A DNA stretch of 64,000 nucleotides from Amphiduros pacificus (Eukaryota; Annelida; Polychaeta; Phyllodocida; Hesionidae). Below the pieces are notes generated by a model. That model saw nothing but the letters and a program-made list of their open reading frames with translations, was not told the DNA's origin and ran no database searches. Positions 23,551-37,158 of this stretch are shown piece by piece. Each line of letters opens with the position of its first letter. Positions within the stretch are counted from its first letter, which is position 1. The stretch is taken from assembly GCA_949316495.1 (NCBI GenBank), contig OX439002.1, positions 16,486,001 to 16,550,000 of the forward strand, given 5' to 3'. Position numbers and translations under genes: made by a program.

Positions 23551-26160
23551 TAGCACAAAGCTGTATAAATGCTTTGAATATGTTTGTCGTATACTATACA
23601 AGAGACATTTAAAATGTTACACTGTAATGCTGCACATTGCATGGTGAATGTCTAGTCAACTCATGTGTTTTAAATTATAAAGTATAACAGTGTAGTCGAA
23701 TTGAATGCGTAGTATTAAATGTGCATATATACAAATATTATACCAAGAATATATTGAAATGTCTTGAATGATAATAATGGTAGAGTATAAAATGTGACTG
23801 TTTTTCGTGTGATTATGTTTTTGTTTATTGTGCAAACGTAATTGTCGCATCGACAATTAATTTTTCAAAATACAAGCGTAATATTTGGAAATAAAAGAGA
23901 TATATCACTCTGGGTTAAACTACTCTTTTTGTCAATGAATATTTATGTTAAAGAAAACACACACATGTGTATATACGGACATTTCTACCCTCTCCAGCAG
24001 GTTCTGGGCTTATACCAGATTCTTCAAGTAAAAGGAACAAATTTTCAGACCTGGGTGACCACACCCAGTACGAGCTACTTTTTAGCAGCCAATAGGCACG
24101 TAGTCCGATATTTTCAAATGTTGTTACATGGCCAATTGGTGTCATTGTTTTGATTAGAAAGTCAAAAAAGTCAGAAAAAAAGCCAAACAAATGAATTGAT
24201 AACTTTATTTTTTTAAATGATAAACTGCATGCACATGTACAAGAGCCATCATGACACAGCTGTATGGTAATTGCATGCTGATGTGCAGTTAAACAAAGAG
24301 CAACGTTTCTTGGCAATTAATGGTGGTGTGCGACTCTACCTCGCTCCTGTAAAGCTGGGAGCAATAATACTAATATTGCTCTCAGTGTGAAGGTATACTA
24401 TACACTCCGTGTTTGGTCCCCCACAGCTTTGCTACTGCTATTACAAATGATTTTCACCGTAGACGACACAGGTGATCATGCCTTTGTCGGTATGCCCTAT
24501 TCATTTATTTATTCCTAACTCCTCCAGTGTTTCACCTCCCAAGTCAACGAAGTCACTGTCAATGTGTCTCATGCTTGTTCAGCAGTAAATCGATGACTCA
24601 TGAGAACTGGTGATGTCTATATATCCCTCCTTGTTCTTCAAGTGTGTGTAATTGATAAGCCAGTAATAAAACTATCCTGCTTCGACAACACCGATAGGTC
24701 AGTAAAGTCATTCATGGGACAACGCTTCTGATAATCTTTACCTCTAGATTCCTAAAAAGACATTTACACCATCAAAATGGACATTTTTTTCTCGTCTATT
24801 CTTATTTCTAGGAAATTAATTTGAGATTAAAAGATTTTAATGATATTTTTTGTCCGATACAATCTGTCAATAGGCACTGAGTCCGATCTGTGTACCTGTG
24901 TTGTACTTAAGTATGCAATATGCATTTGCAAGTAAGGAAACAGTAAGGGATAGTTGTCAGGTATATTAAATTCATTCGCGCACTAATGATGACATGCTTT
25001 TGCTTTGTAACCCAAATCGAAACACACTACTTTTACAAGCATATGAGCCTTCACTGTTTGATAACAGCGCTGTAAAAAGTATAGATTTGTTGAAATCCCA
25101 ATGCAAACTGTGATAATTGAACTGTTTATTTAAGTTTTATTTCATGTAGAGAGTTTCAACGTGTATCTTATTTTGAAAGATATTAAGGCCCAGATCTTGC
25201 ACCGTGAGAAGTAAATATAGAATATCATATAATATTATATCATATAATATTATATTTACCCAGAATTAACTGATCTTTTTAACATCTTTAAAGATACCTC
25301 TTAAGCGATATCTCATGAAGAGAATTCCGAAGAGATTTGCCTTGATAATGCCAAACGTATATCATTACATATCATCAAAACAACATCTGTAGAATTTTAA
25401 AGCAATGATATACATGTGCTGGTCCCATTATACAGTACCAGTTGCTGTTATTCTACAATCCTTGCTGTAAATGAACAGCAAATTTATCGTAACAACGACT
25501 TACAGTATGCAGTACCCTGTATTCCAAATAATCTGAGAAATTCAAGGATAATATCCTCAATCCTGGATAAAATTACACAATAAAAGGTAAATTAATGCAA
25601 GTTATGTTAATTTTGTTCTCATAGAGATTGAAGTAGTCGGACCGTTTTCAGTCATCCTCCCTTCTTCCACACCTGACCAAGAATCAAGACACCTTATCTC
25701 CGTGACGTGGCTGATCAGATATGGGCCGTTACGTTTTATTACTATATTAGCAAGTGCTTTGTTCCAGATTCTGTCCTACAATATGTACAAGCCAAGGTGA
25801 CACATTTTCCATTAAATATAATATAAAAAGGCCAATGAACAGTATACTCTCAAAGAGCAATTAATCAAACCAAGTGAAAATATACTTCCACCAATAGAAA
25901 TATTATAAAAACCAAATGTAAAAAATATCTTACTATCTTTATTCTATTCAAAACAGAATTAATAGTTATCATTCTAAAAACCTATACGATCCTCTGTGAT
26001 AAGATTTCTATGACAAGACCATCCATCTGCTGATACGGTGATGTCATGCAGATAACGCCCAACACAACTTGTATTTATAACGGAGCACACCTAGAAGAAA
26101 CGAGGAAATCGGATTATCAACTTGAATGCCGGGATTTCAGAAGACTGGACTGGTTCTATA
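23551..26160. other. tolloid-ABCA intergenic region and 5' UTR end of the ABCA gene
   Basis: No gene is recognised. An acceptor (GATTTCAG) ends at 26140, so 26141-26160 is probably the 3' part of a 5' UTR exon joined to the ABCA start exon. A possible upstream UTR exon ends at a weak donor near 25797, which is speculative. An ATATAATATTATAT palindrome lies around 25225-25255. Confidence 0.4.
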
Positions 26161-29100
26161 ATGAAATCTGCAAAGCATTTTATGTTACTTTTATGGAAGA
26201 ATTGGCTGCTACAAAAGAGGAAGGTTGTACTGACAATAGTGGAAATAGGGCTGCCAATATGTGTAGCTCTAATTATGCTCATAGTGAGACAATTAGTGTC
26301 ATCCACAAGCTACGATGATATAACTACCTGGCCAAGTTTCCAGGTGGAGAGTTTACCCAGATTCCTGCTGCCCCCTGGCGAGGAGAACCCCTCTAATGGA
26401 CAATGGGAACTGGCTTATGCCCCTGACTTGCCAGTGGTCCAGAGAGTCATGGACACGGTGGCTCTGAACCTAGGAGTAAACGTCACAGGTATACAGCCCA
26501 GAATGCATAAACAATACTCATTATATTATATCAAACATGAAATTGAATTTATTTTGGAATTTAAAAGAAATAGAACATATAAAGAACTCACAAAGCTGTC
26601 TTAATTTTAGGATTCAAATAAGTATGTCATAAAATATATTTTGTATTATGGTCGTTTTGCTTGGCATTGTTACGGAATAGGGATAAAGTCCATTGGTTTC
26701 CAAGGCAATCACTTGAGCTCTGACAATGCAGGCGACACCTGACATTTATTGTTTCCAATAAATGCAATAAAACTTATTTTGAGATTTATCATCACAATTC
26801 ATCTTGTAAGGAACTGATAACAAACAAACTATAAACAAACAATATTGAATGAAATACACTTATATTTATCAATTACATGATAATTTAATCAATATACTAT
26901 ACTAAAGAGAAATAAAAAGTAAATAGTTCCTTTTTGATACATAGGTTTAGGATTCAGTACAGAAGATTATCTTTTGGAGTTCGTATCCAAACAGGATGGG
27001 GAGACTACCAATGTGTGGGGAGCTATAGTGTTCATGACAGATAATTTCCCTGATGACAACACACTGCCCCGGCACACCCGATACAAGGTGCGGCCATGGC
27101 CGGAACAGAGGAACACCCTTGACGACGGTATGGGCTGGAGAGTGGATCAAATGTTCCTTGCTGGGTCCATAGAAACTGGACCGCGACATCCAGAGGACGC
27201 CACTGGCGGCTCACCTGGTATGTCAAGTTTATTTACTCTATTAAATGCTAATGGACCAATATCTACTTAACTCTATCATCTGGTATTCATCTATCCATAT
27301 TTGTTTTCTCAACTCTGTCAACTGGTATTCATCTATCCATAGTTGTTTTCTTTAAAACATGTTTATTTCTTATTTACATGTATTCCAGTTACATTATCTC
27401 ATTTTTATCTTTTAAAATAGATTTACCGACATAAATCAGATACAACATCATCTGGTTGTCGAATTGCTCATCTCTACCATTATTTTCTTCATTACATTTT
27501 TCATATGATTGTTTTCTTCTTAAATAATTTTAAACCAATTCAAGAAATAGGTCCAAAATAAGTCTCCGTAAGATATCTTTTAAAAAAACAGCCAATTAAC
27601 GAGAGCAAGCTTCTGACCATGTTACTATGCAGGTTGTTGGGCCGGCTATATGTCTGCTAAAAAGGTGGTCGTATTTTATACTATTCATAGATGTGCATTT
27701 CATAGATATGAATGAATTCCTCATTTTGATTAAACAAATCTTGAACATTAATAACCACTTTCCTGTGTCATTCAGACATATAAATTAAAAAAACTGTATT
27801 TTTCCATATCATTTTTTCTCTTATCCATGAGTTTATATTAAATAAGTAATATTTGCCTATTCCAGAGTAGTTCTTGCCTCGGGGTAAGTGATATGTTTTG
27901 TGTTGTGCAGGCTACGAAGGTGAGGGGTTCCTGGCCGTACAGAACATGCTGGACCGTGCCATCATCCTGGAGCACAACTCCAGCGCCCGCGTAGAGGACG
28001 TGTCTGTGTTACTGCAGCGCTTCCCCTTCCCGCCCTACCTGGACGACAGCCTGGTCTATGTCGTTTACTACCAACTCTCATTCATGCTCCTATTGTCTAT
28101 GCTGGTTGTCGTACCGAACATGGCCAAGGAAGTTGTTCTGGAGAAAGAACGCACACTCAAGGTAAGCATATCTACCCTAAACAGTACATAAATGTGTTTA
28201 CGATGCAGCAACTAAGAATACATCTTATTCCAACCAGTGGTAATATATATAAGTATATATAAAAAGGAATATGAAAATATGTTTATGCATATACATAAAC
28301 ATACATATATATTTATACATAAAAAATTTGATTAACATTAACGATGTTATGTTGATTGCAGGAGCTGATGAAGATGATGGGATTACGCAGCTGGTTGCAG
28401 TGGGCTGCCTGGTACACCAAGTATGCACTGTTCCTGCTTATATCTACGGTGGTGTCCGCCATATTCTTCACTGTCAATACCTCCAATGGTGCCGTCATCA
28501 ATGCCTCAGATGGCTTCCTCATATTCCTCTTTTTCTACATGTATGCACTCTCCTCAATATGCTTCTGTTTCATGTGCTGTGCATTCTTTAAGAAAGGTGA
28601 GACTCATATCATATCATCTTATACTAGATTTATAATAAATGCATGACACCAACCCTACTTTTTCTGAAGTGTGTGTGTGTGTCTTGTAAATTATATCTAT
28701 ATTAAGTAATCATATTTAAGGAATTATATTAAGTATTATATATATTCTATACTTTAGAAGTAATTATGTTTAATAATATTTCAGCCAACTCTGCTGCTGC
28801 AGCTTCTGTCATCCTGCTTTTCCTCTCCTATATTCCTTATGTCCTGATGCTGAATGACATCAACGACATTGGCATTACGGCGCGAATGTTTGCAAGTATC
28901 TTTCACACCACTGCCATGTCCTTGGGGTGCATGGAGATTGGAAAATATGAGGCAACTGGTATGGCATCATTATATAGATAGTAAAAATTCGATGTCCTTT
29001 AATGATCATAATGAGTTGTAGCCTTTTTCTGAAACTTGAACGTCTTCCATTATTAGGGGCTGGCCTTCAGTGGTCCAATATGTTTAAGCCTATTAACGTG

Positions 29101-31930
29101 GATGATGATTACACCATGGCGCATGCGTTCCTCATGCTCATCCTGGACAGCTTTCTCTATATCATCATCCTGTGGTATGCAGATAATGTCTTTCCTGGCG
29201 AGTATGGGGTCCCAAGAAAGTTGTACTTCCCTTTCACCGTAAGTGTGCTCTTTAAGTTAAAGTATTTTAGTTTCTAAACGTTGTGTAAAGAAGGAATAAA
29301 TGGAAATAAATTGTTTCAATGTTAAACTGTTCAATGTTACTGAACTAACCTGCAACTAGTTGAATTTGAATCTGTATTCTGGTCATTGACGAATCAATAT
29401 ACAGGCATTTAGAGAAAGTGTTCACAAGCATTACAAAAAAAGGCAAAGATCAGCATAACTCTAAGAACATTGGCCAATGTTTCTAAACCGCAACACTAAT
29501 ATGAATAAATCCTACATTTCATTGATATGTACTTTGATGTTTATTTATCAGCGAGATTATTGGTGTGGATCAGATAGTAGAGTGATGAATGAGGATATTG
29601 AGGAGAGGTCAGAGACACAAGACCCAGACAAATTTGAACCTGCCCCTCCTAGCGTGAAAGCCGGCATCAAGATTCGAAATCTAAGAAAGGTAATGTCATA
29701 ATTGTAACAAACTCGAGGTATATCCTATATTTCAGGAAGTTTATTCTATTATTCACGAAAGAGACAAGCATCTCAGACATCCATAATGTATTTCCGATAT
29801 CCATTATGCATTTCCGACATCCATTATGCATTTCCGACCGTAATGCTAAGTTTTGTTTTCAATACTTACTTTCCGGATCAAAATGTAAATTAACTGCCTT
29901 TCCAACAACGTTTATTTACTGCAAAACGTCTATGATTCCTTCGTTTATTAATTATGTAATTTGTATTTCCGCAAATATTTGGTTTTCCTGCATTACCTTC
30001 AATAGATCTACTGCCTATATAAAATAGAGTAATAAACTACAGGCAGAAAGAGTGTGAAGTGTGTGAACTACACTTCCCGAAAAGTTACTGAAGAATGTGT
30101 GTGAACTACACTTCCTGAAAAGTTACTGAAGAATGTTCTGAATTTTACACATAATCTTCAAATCAATTGGGCAAAGTTTATATAGTTTACACGTAAACAC
30201 GTCTTTGCATTTCGTAATTAGATATTAAACTGATTATAGGAGTTCGGGGAGAAGGTTGCAGTTGCAGGGACCAATTTAGATATGTATGAAAACCAGATCA
30301 CTGCTCTCCTGGGGCATAATGGAGCCGGCAAGACAACAACCATGTCTATGCTTACCGGTGAGAGAAACAGTTAACATCAACACAATAGTCCACTTCTATA
30401 CCGTAGGCTTTTTTGGGAATGTTACTCAATTGTTTTCGTTAAGTGCCTGTAGATTGTGAGGGTTTGTTTTATTGTAGGCTTTCTACCCCCAACCAGTGGC
30501 ACAGCTTACCTAACGGGATATGATATCCGGAAGGATATAGACAATGCGAGGGAAAACCTGGGTCTGTGTCCACAGCATAATGTTCTCTTTGATACCCTCA
30601 CTGTGAGAGAGCACCTCAAGTTTTTTGCCCTCCTTAAAGGTGTACCACGTGAACAAGTAGACAATGAGGTACAAGAAATGATAAGCGTCCTCCATCTGGA
30701 AGACAAAACAGAGGTGCCATCTAAAGCACTCTCTGGTGGTATGAAAAGGAAACTTTCGGTTGGAATTGCATTAATTGGTGGTACTAAGGTGAGTCATCAA
30801 ATCGACTTTAATATTCAGGGGTGTCTTGTAAGCTTATTCAGGTTAATAATACTGTTTAAGAGAAAATAATTGTGTATATAATGTTAAAGTTATATTCTCT
30901 TCTCAGCTGGATTCAAACAATAACGGATATGTCATGTTTTATTCCCTTGAGGGTCACCTTTATGCACAATCCACATAGGTTGAAATGACTAGATAAAAAA
31001 TACCCCCCCCCCCTTTTAAAACATAACACCCTGATTAAAGAGTTTAATCTACTCATGACAGATCGTGATATTGGATGAGCCTACTTCGGGTATGGACCCT
31101 GAGGCCCGGCGTCAGATGTGGGATATCCTGCAGCAGCAGCGGGAGGGCCGCACCATGGTTCTCTCCACACATTTCATGGATGAGGCGGATCTGCTGGGCG
31201 ACAGGATCGCCATCATGGCTGAAGGTGTAGTCCAATGTTCTGGCTCGTCACTGTTCCTCAAAAATAAATATGGTAAGTTAAACTTCTGTTGATGTACATG
31301 GAGATGTAAATGTACGGTTTATTTTAAATGGTATAATATGTATGTGCTGTCACATGTTGTTAATAGGTGTTGGGTACCATATGATAATGGTCAAGGATAA
31401 AACATGTAATGTATCAGACGTGACAGAAATAATCAAAAGATTTGTACCAGAAGCAAACTTGGAGAGTAACATAAGGTAGGTCTGGCTTTACTTACCTTTA
31501 CACAAAAGAAAATAAATTCAACCTCGGATTAAACACATATCGAATTACAATGCTAAAACCTTCCCTTCTATGTTGCAGTGCTGAACTGTCTTACAATCTG
31601 CCTCAGGAGAGTGTGCCACAGTTTGAGTCTTTATTTTCCTATCTGGAGCAACATTCGGACGACCTCGGAATATCCAGCTTTGGGGCTTCAGTTACAACCA
31701 TGGAGGAAGTGTTTATCAAGTAAAGCTATTCATATATATATATAAACATCATATATGTGTGTTTCTATCCCTGGACACTGTATAGAAACAAGAAATTTGG
31801 GAGTAATATTGTAATTGAGCTTGTAGATTTGTTTATTTGTTATAACGTTTAAGCTTATTGCTGTTATATCCTATTGCATTGATAATATCTACAACTTTTC
31901 TCCTTAGCAATGTAAATGATGTATTTCAAT

Positions 31931-32011
<81 letters not shown>

Positions 32012-35000
32012 GGATCATTTTAATAGGGTTGGAGAATCATTAGATGAAACATTGAAGGAAAAACTGCACCAGACTGACTACCACCAAGGTCACGATAATA
32101 AAGCATATAATGGGGAAGTCCCACTCACATCCATAAAGAATAACGATTTTACAGGTACAAATCTCTTCTTGTTTCTTATAAATGCAAGGATAAATAAAAT
32201 TAATGTGTTGTAATGCTTATTATGTATATAACCCCTTGAATGTCGTGATTTATGCCTGCTTTTCAGTGTTGTATTTTTTTCTCAAATCAAATCCTTTTCA
32301 TTATGATTTTCATTGAACCTCTTCGTATAATATACTCATTTCACCTCCGTCATTCTTCAGATGGCATTTAAAACATTAATTTATTTACATTACATCTGTC
32401 TGCATGATTCATTAATCTTTTCACGATTCATCAATATTTGATCTATTTGCATGATCCATGTACATTTGATCTATTTGCATGACAAAATACATGACTCTGC
32501 TATTGTACGTTGTTGTGGCATGTATATTTCAAGAAATAGAAATTGATAGTGATGAGCGTGGTGTCAGTACTGTACCCACCGCCCCCGTCCCCAGCAAACA
32601 GCACTCCAGGCTGACACGAACTCTCAGCATGGAGGACAAGTACGGACTGCAGCCAGGTATACGCCTTACTTGTCTTATCTTGTGCTATCTAGTATCTTAA
32701 GGATTGCATGTATATATAGTCCATAGACCATTGTTGTTAGTTTGTTTCTTGTGCTAAATTGAATCCAAAGGAGTGTTCATGCTCACAGATCGTTCAGATT
32801 GCATGTATATATAGTTCATACACACAAATCGTTCAGATTGCTGCATTTTGTGGGTTTTTTTTTATTATTAATCGGATGTGTAATGTATTTTAGTGATGGG
32901 TGTAACCTTTGGGAAGAATTCTGGCAGTGCGTTGATCAAGCAACAGTTTATGGGAATGGTTATGAAGCGGATTATTCACACTATGCGGAATAAGCTAGTC
33001 ACGGCCACCCAACTTATAATGCCTCTTGTCTTCACCATTTTTGCTGGAATTCTTTTGAAAACAATCCCAGCATTCAGCGGTGATAGTGGATCACCACCTC
33101 AATTGACATTATCCATGGACTATTTTGAAAGCAGCTTCATATCAACTCCTTATGTTTCTAATGTATCCATTCCTAGTGGAGCAGCAGTTATTGATAGTCT
33201 TGTGAACAATTATCAGTCATCTATCAACGTTGATCAGTTTGAGTTGATTGAAGACATGACAATCGTTGAGTTTCTGGCTGATAAAGGTGTTAATGATATG
33301 GATGCATACAACCGAGAGTACATGACAGCGGCATTGTTTAGTGCGCCATCTGTTGCCGAAAACTCTTCCGCCCCGGCATCCATAACAGGGCTCTTCAACA
33401 ACAGAGCATTCCATACCGTAGCCATCACACTTAACGCTCTTAGCAACACTATCCTCAAACATTTCATAGGTTCTGAATACAGTGTTGAGGCAATAAACCA
33501 CCCACTGCCCAAAACAGAAGTTGGCCAAGTTGAAGACAGTTTTAACACAGCTTCTCTGGTGTCTTTCATCGTTAGTATGGAGATACAATTTGGCATGGCC
33601 TTCCTTACAGCTTCATTTGTTGTCTTCATCATTAAAGAAAAAGCATCAAAATCCAAACACATCCAGTTTGTCAGCGGTGTTCACGTGGCAAACTATTGGT
33701 TTTCCACATTCCTGTGGGATTTCATCAATTTCATGGTCCCAGCAACCCTGCAGTTGATCGTCTTTGCTGCATTTGACTTTGAGCCATACATGGCTGGATC
33801 AAATCTGGGGTAAGTACCACCTCAAGTTTTTATCATGCTAAAATAATAATACAACAATTTCAATCATATTGACAACAATCAATAAAGCAAACAACCATGC
33901 GTCACCAATTCCCGGTATCCATGATTTTCACTTTGAAATGATATACACCAGAAGAACTGAATAACTCTATCATGGCAATTGTACAACTCCTCTAAAATTA
34001 ATCATTGATAATGTCGACTGGCAGAAGGCTATGTGATACAGACTACAAAATATATTATATGTTTTCAGCATTGTGTATCTGATGTACATTCTCTTCGGTA
34101 TTGCGGTTCTACCATACACCTATCTACTCTGCTATCTGTTTAATGTACCTGCTTCTGGTTATGTGTGGACTATTGTTATTAATTTCCTTACTGGTATGTT
34201 TCATATTCCCAAAATATAAATTACTTATTACTAAAATATAAACACTTTGGGAACCAGTTACATGTTTTCTATTTAATTCATAAATTAATTGAGTATATCA
34301 TGTTATCTGTATGGTAATGTTTAATGTCAAACATTATTTATTTTTGTCAGGTATTACTGCTGTACAGGTTATATACATGCTCCGTATCCCTGGCTTAGGC
34401 ACAGAAAGTATTGCTAATGGTTTAGAATGGGCTTTCTACATTTTCCTACCAAACTTTGGATTTGGTAATTCACTTAGCGGTGTTTGGAACAACTATGAAT
34501 ACAAGAAGCTGTGCGAAGTATTCACACCAGCACTGTGTTTGGCATCAAATATATCAAACCCCTGCTGTCCAAGTAAGTTTGTAAACACAAAATAGCCAAC
34601 AGATCCCTATTAATATTCAAGCCAATATTATCCAGTCATTGTATAATATACTTTATTGCACGTCTTCAGATACTTGCGAAGCTAGTGGTATATGTGTGAC
34701 ATATCAGGACAATTATTTTGCCTGGGAGAGTCCAGGAATAGGGCGGCCAGTATTCTTCATGATTGTGCAGAGTGTGGTCTTCTTCATGGTGATATTTGCT
34801 GTGGAGTCCGGCACCATCGCCAGCTGGATGCAGCGCTTATTGGAGAGCTCAGTGAGTGAGGCAGATGAGGAGAGTATGATGATGTCCAGAAGGAACTCCC
34901 AGATAGAGGATAACGACGTGATGGCAGAACGCCTCAGAGTCACCACCACTCCCCTGGAACAGCTCCAACAGACCGACTCTCTCATACTCATGGAGCTTAG

Positions 35001-35595
35001 AAAGTTCTATGGACACTTCCTGGCCGTAGATCATCTATCGGTTGGAATACCTCAGGGAGAATGTTTTGGTTTGCTGGGAGTTAATGGTGCCGGAAAGACC
35101 ACAACGTTTAAGATGATGACTGGTGATGTGCCAATATCTTCTGGTGAAGCTTTTCTGGACAGTTTTAGTGTCAAGAGAAATATAAAAGAGGTAACCCTGT
35201 GCTTACATGTAAAATGATCTGTGTAAACTAATAAATATCTCTACAATTCAAAATCTGTCCCTCATATATATTTTCACTCAATATCTTTAATACATTTTAT
35301 TTTGGTATTCAGAAAATGGTGCTAGCAATGCGCAGGCTCATTGATGGAATTATTGTTATTTTACAGGTACAGACCCGTTTGGGATACTGTCCTCAGTTTG
35401 ATGCACTAATAGAACAGATGACAGTCACAGAGACCCTTGTGATGTATGCCCGCCTCAGAGGTGTTGTGGAGCAGAATATACCGGAAGTAATTAGCAAATT
35501 AATGAAGTCCCTCCTTCTGTCTGATCATAAAGAGACACTGGCTGGCAACCTCAGGTGAGATCTACTTTCATATATATATATCAGGTGAGATCTAC

Positions 35596-35684
<89 letters not shown>

Positions 35685-36899
35685 GCACTTTACTGTGCCA
35701 TTAGCATGATTAGTTAATTTTTAATTCAAATGTTTTCTCGCAGTGGTGGAAATAAGCGGAAGCTGAGCACAGCCATTGCCCTGATAGGTGACCCCCCTGT
35801 GATATTCCTGGATGAGCCCACCACTGGCATGGACCCCGTGGCCAGAAGACTGCTGTGGGACACACTGACCAAGGTTCGCGAGTCTGGCAGAACATTGGTT
35901 CTCACCTCTCACAGGTAGGGAATTCAATGCTCAGTGTGCGGAATTGTTCCACACTGTATTCATATGTGACCAACACTATTCGCAATACACTGGTTATTTA
36001 TATGCTGAAATAGCCATGTATTATTTTTTATATGAGAGTCTCCTGATCTTTAGTTTGGAATCATTACTCGGTAATAAAAATATTTTATAGCTTATATGTT
36101 TTCCCATTGATAATAACAGAGGTGGTTTACTACTACCATTCATTCTGCTATTGTCATGTGAGATTCATATCAGATAATGATCTTCTTCATTTACAAATCT
36201 GTTAATGTTACCAACACTGATCAAACAACATTTTGACATTTAGTTTAGTCACCAAGAAAGTGAAGGCATAACCCATCAAGACACATAACATGAATTACCC
36301 TTCCATCTCAATATGATTAATTTTGTTTATACATATACATTAATGTAATATTAATATTGAGCCTTCCTTACAGCATGGAGGAGTGTGAAGCCCTCTGTAC
36401 CAGAATTGCCATCATGGTCAATGGTCAGTTCAAGTGCTTGGGCAGCACCCAACATCTGAAGAACAAGTTTGGTGAAGGTTATACACTGCTGGTGAAGCTA
36501 GGTGGAGTCTCAGATGAGGAGATTGATGCCAGAACTGAAGCTCTTATGTCATTCATTAATGAAACCTTTCCTGGCAGCGTCCTTAAAGACACACATCAAG
36601 GCTACCTTCACTACCAAATCAAAACCCTTGACATCGGATGGGCGCAAATATTTGGGACCATGGAGCGGGCTAAGGAACGATTCTTTATAGAGGACTATTC
36701 CGTCAGTCAGACCACCTTAGAACAAGTGTTCATCAACTTCGCCAGAGCACAAAGACAGCCAAGGGACAGTGCCCCAGGATTGGGGAAGAAGTGTGGTAAC
36801 CTGTGCAAATATCTGTGTTGCTGTCTTTGTTTCTGTGATTGTCTGCGTGGTCATAAACACAGTAGTGAGAATACAGCTACCGAAACAACTTTGTTTTGA
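26161..36899 (+). CDS. ABCA3-like full ABC transporter, complete, 1796 aa
   Basis: Exons: 26161-26488, 26945-27217, 27911-28161, 28362-28596, 28785-28958, 29057-29238, 29552-29689, 30240-30357, 30478-30788, 31062-31272, 31367-31475, 31579-31719, 32027-32154, 32534-32656, 32894-33809, 34069-34193, 34351-34572, 34670-35190, 35367-35554, 35744-35914, 36374-36899. Phases chain (5391 nt). Layout is TMD1-NBD1-TMD2-NBD2. The start [14 protein letters not shown] matches the ABCA amino-terminal helix entry. NBD1 has Walker A GHNGAGKT (~552), signature [10 protein letters not shown], Walker B IVILDEP and H-loop [12 protein letters not shown]2 has GVNGAGKT (~1463), [22 protein letters not shown] and [15 protein letters not shown]3-specific stretches include [20 protein letters not shown] and [13 protein letters not shown]. 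Mammalian ABCA3 (1704 aa) loads phospholipids into lamellar bodies; here it is probably a lipid floppase of internal membranes. All motifs for two active ATP sites are present. Oddities: a Cys-rich tail ([16 protein letters not shown]) and a long acidic/Ser linker between NBD1 and TMD2. Exon 14 has a weak acceptor (TTTCAAG). Confidence 0.93.
27277..27352. repeat. short tandem duplication in ABCA intron 2
   Basis: CTGGTATTCATCTATCCATA followed by a TTGTTTTCT tail occurs twice in direct succession. The ACCTGGTAT at the exon 2 donor (27217) resembles the start of the unit, but the match is too short to call it donor-anchored. Confidence 0.6.
29410..29475. mobile_element. small fragment of HINE-like family 1 in an ABCA intron
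   Basis: The order GTTCACAAGCATTACAAAAA, GCAAAGATCAGCATAACTCT and AAGAACATTGG follows the family 1 segment at 41971-42032 (GTTCAAAAATATTACAAAAA then GCAATGATATGCATAGGTCA). It is short and diverged. Confidence 0.45.
29779..30133. repeat. two small tandem repeats in ABCA intron 7
   Basis: About three copies of a ~21-bp unit (CATCCATTATGCATTTCCGA) lie at 29779-29840. Two copies of a 38-bp unit containing GTGTGAACTACACTTCC lie at about 30055-30133. Neither touches a splice site. Confidence 0.6.
31931..32008. repeat. (TA)n microsatellite close to an ABCA splice acceptor
   Basis: Nearly pure TA for roughly 75 bp, ending only about 18 nt before the acceptor AG at 32026. The acceptor tract is therefore mostly TA plus CATTTTAATAG rather than a normal pyrimidine run. 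A 61-codon open frame over it is an artefact. Confidence 0.9.
35551..35680. repeat. 30-bp exon-donor duplication followed by a (TA)n tract in ABCA
   Basis: TCAG|GTGAGATCTACTTTCA plus a TA run (35551-35580) is repeated exactly at 35581-35610 and continues into about 70 bp of TA. The first copy is the real exon 19 end and donor. The second donor would put a TGA in frame, because the read-through is CTC AGG TGA. Confidence 0.9.
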
Positions 36900-37158
36900 G
36901 AAGGATGTTTAGAACTGTGTTTATCTCTTAAAATACTAATTTATACTTATTTGCAATGTAATAGACGCAAAGAAATAGGCATTTTCAATGTCAGAATATT
37001 GTCCATCAATATCCAATCGTGATCAAATACAGATAAATTTAGTCTGTACATAATTATACGTACATGTAAATATTTACTGTCTGAACTACTTTCCCTGTGA
37101 TAAGTGTGTGAATCTCGTGTCATATTTGCATTCGTCCCATATTCCTCCCATCATTCAG
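36900..37158. other. 3' UTR and flank of the ABCA gene
   Basis: AT-rich, with no gene or repeat recognised before the inverted-repeat element begins. The nearest AATAAA hexamers downstream lie near 37983 and 38158. Confidence 0.45.

Noticed and set aside
31858-32043. 61-codon frame rich in Ile-Tyr
   Set aside because: Translation of a TA microsatellite.
35313-35366. Alternative acceptor near 35313 giving an extra segment before the ABCA exon at 35367
   Set aside because: The family alignment continues directly from 35190 (IKE) to 35367 ([10 protein letters not shown]); the extra segment is not homologous.
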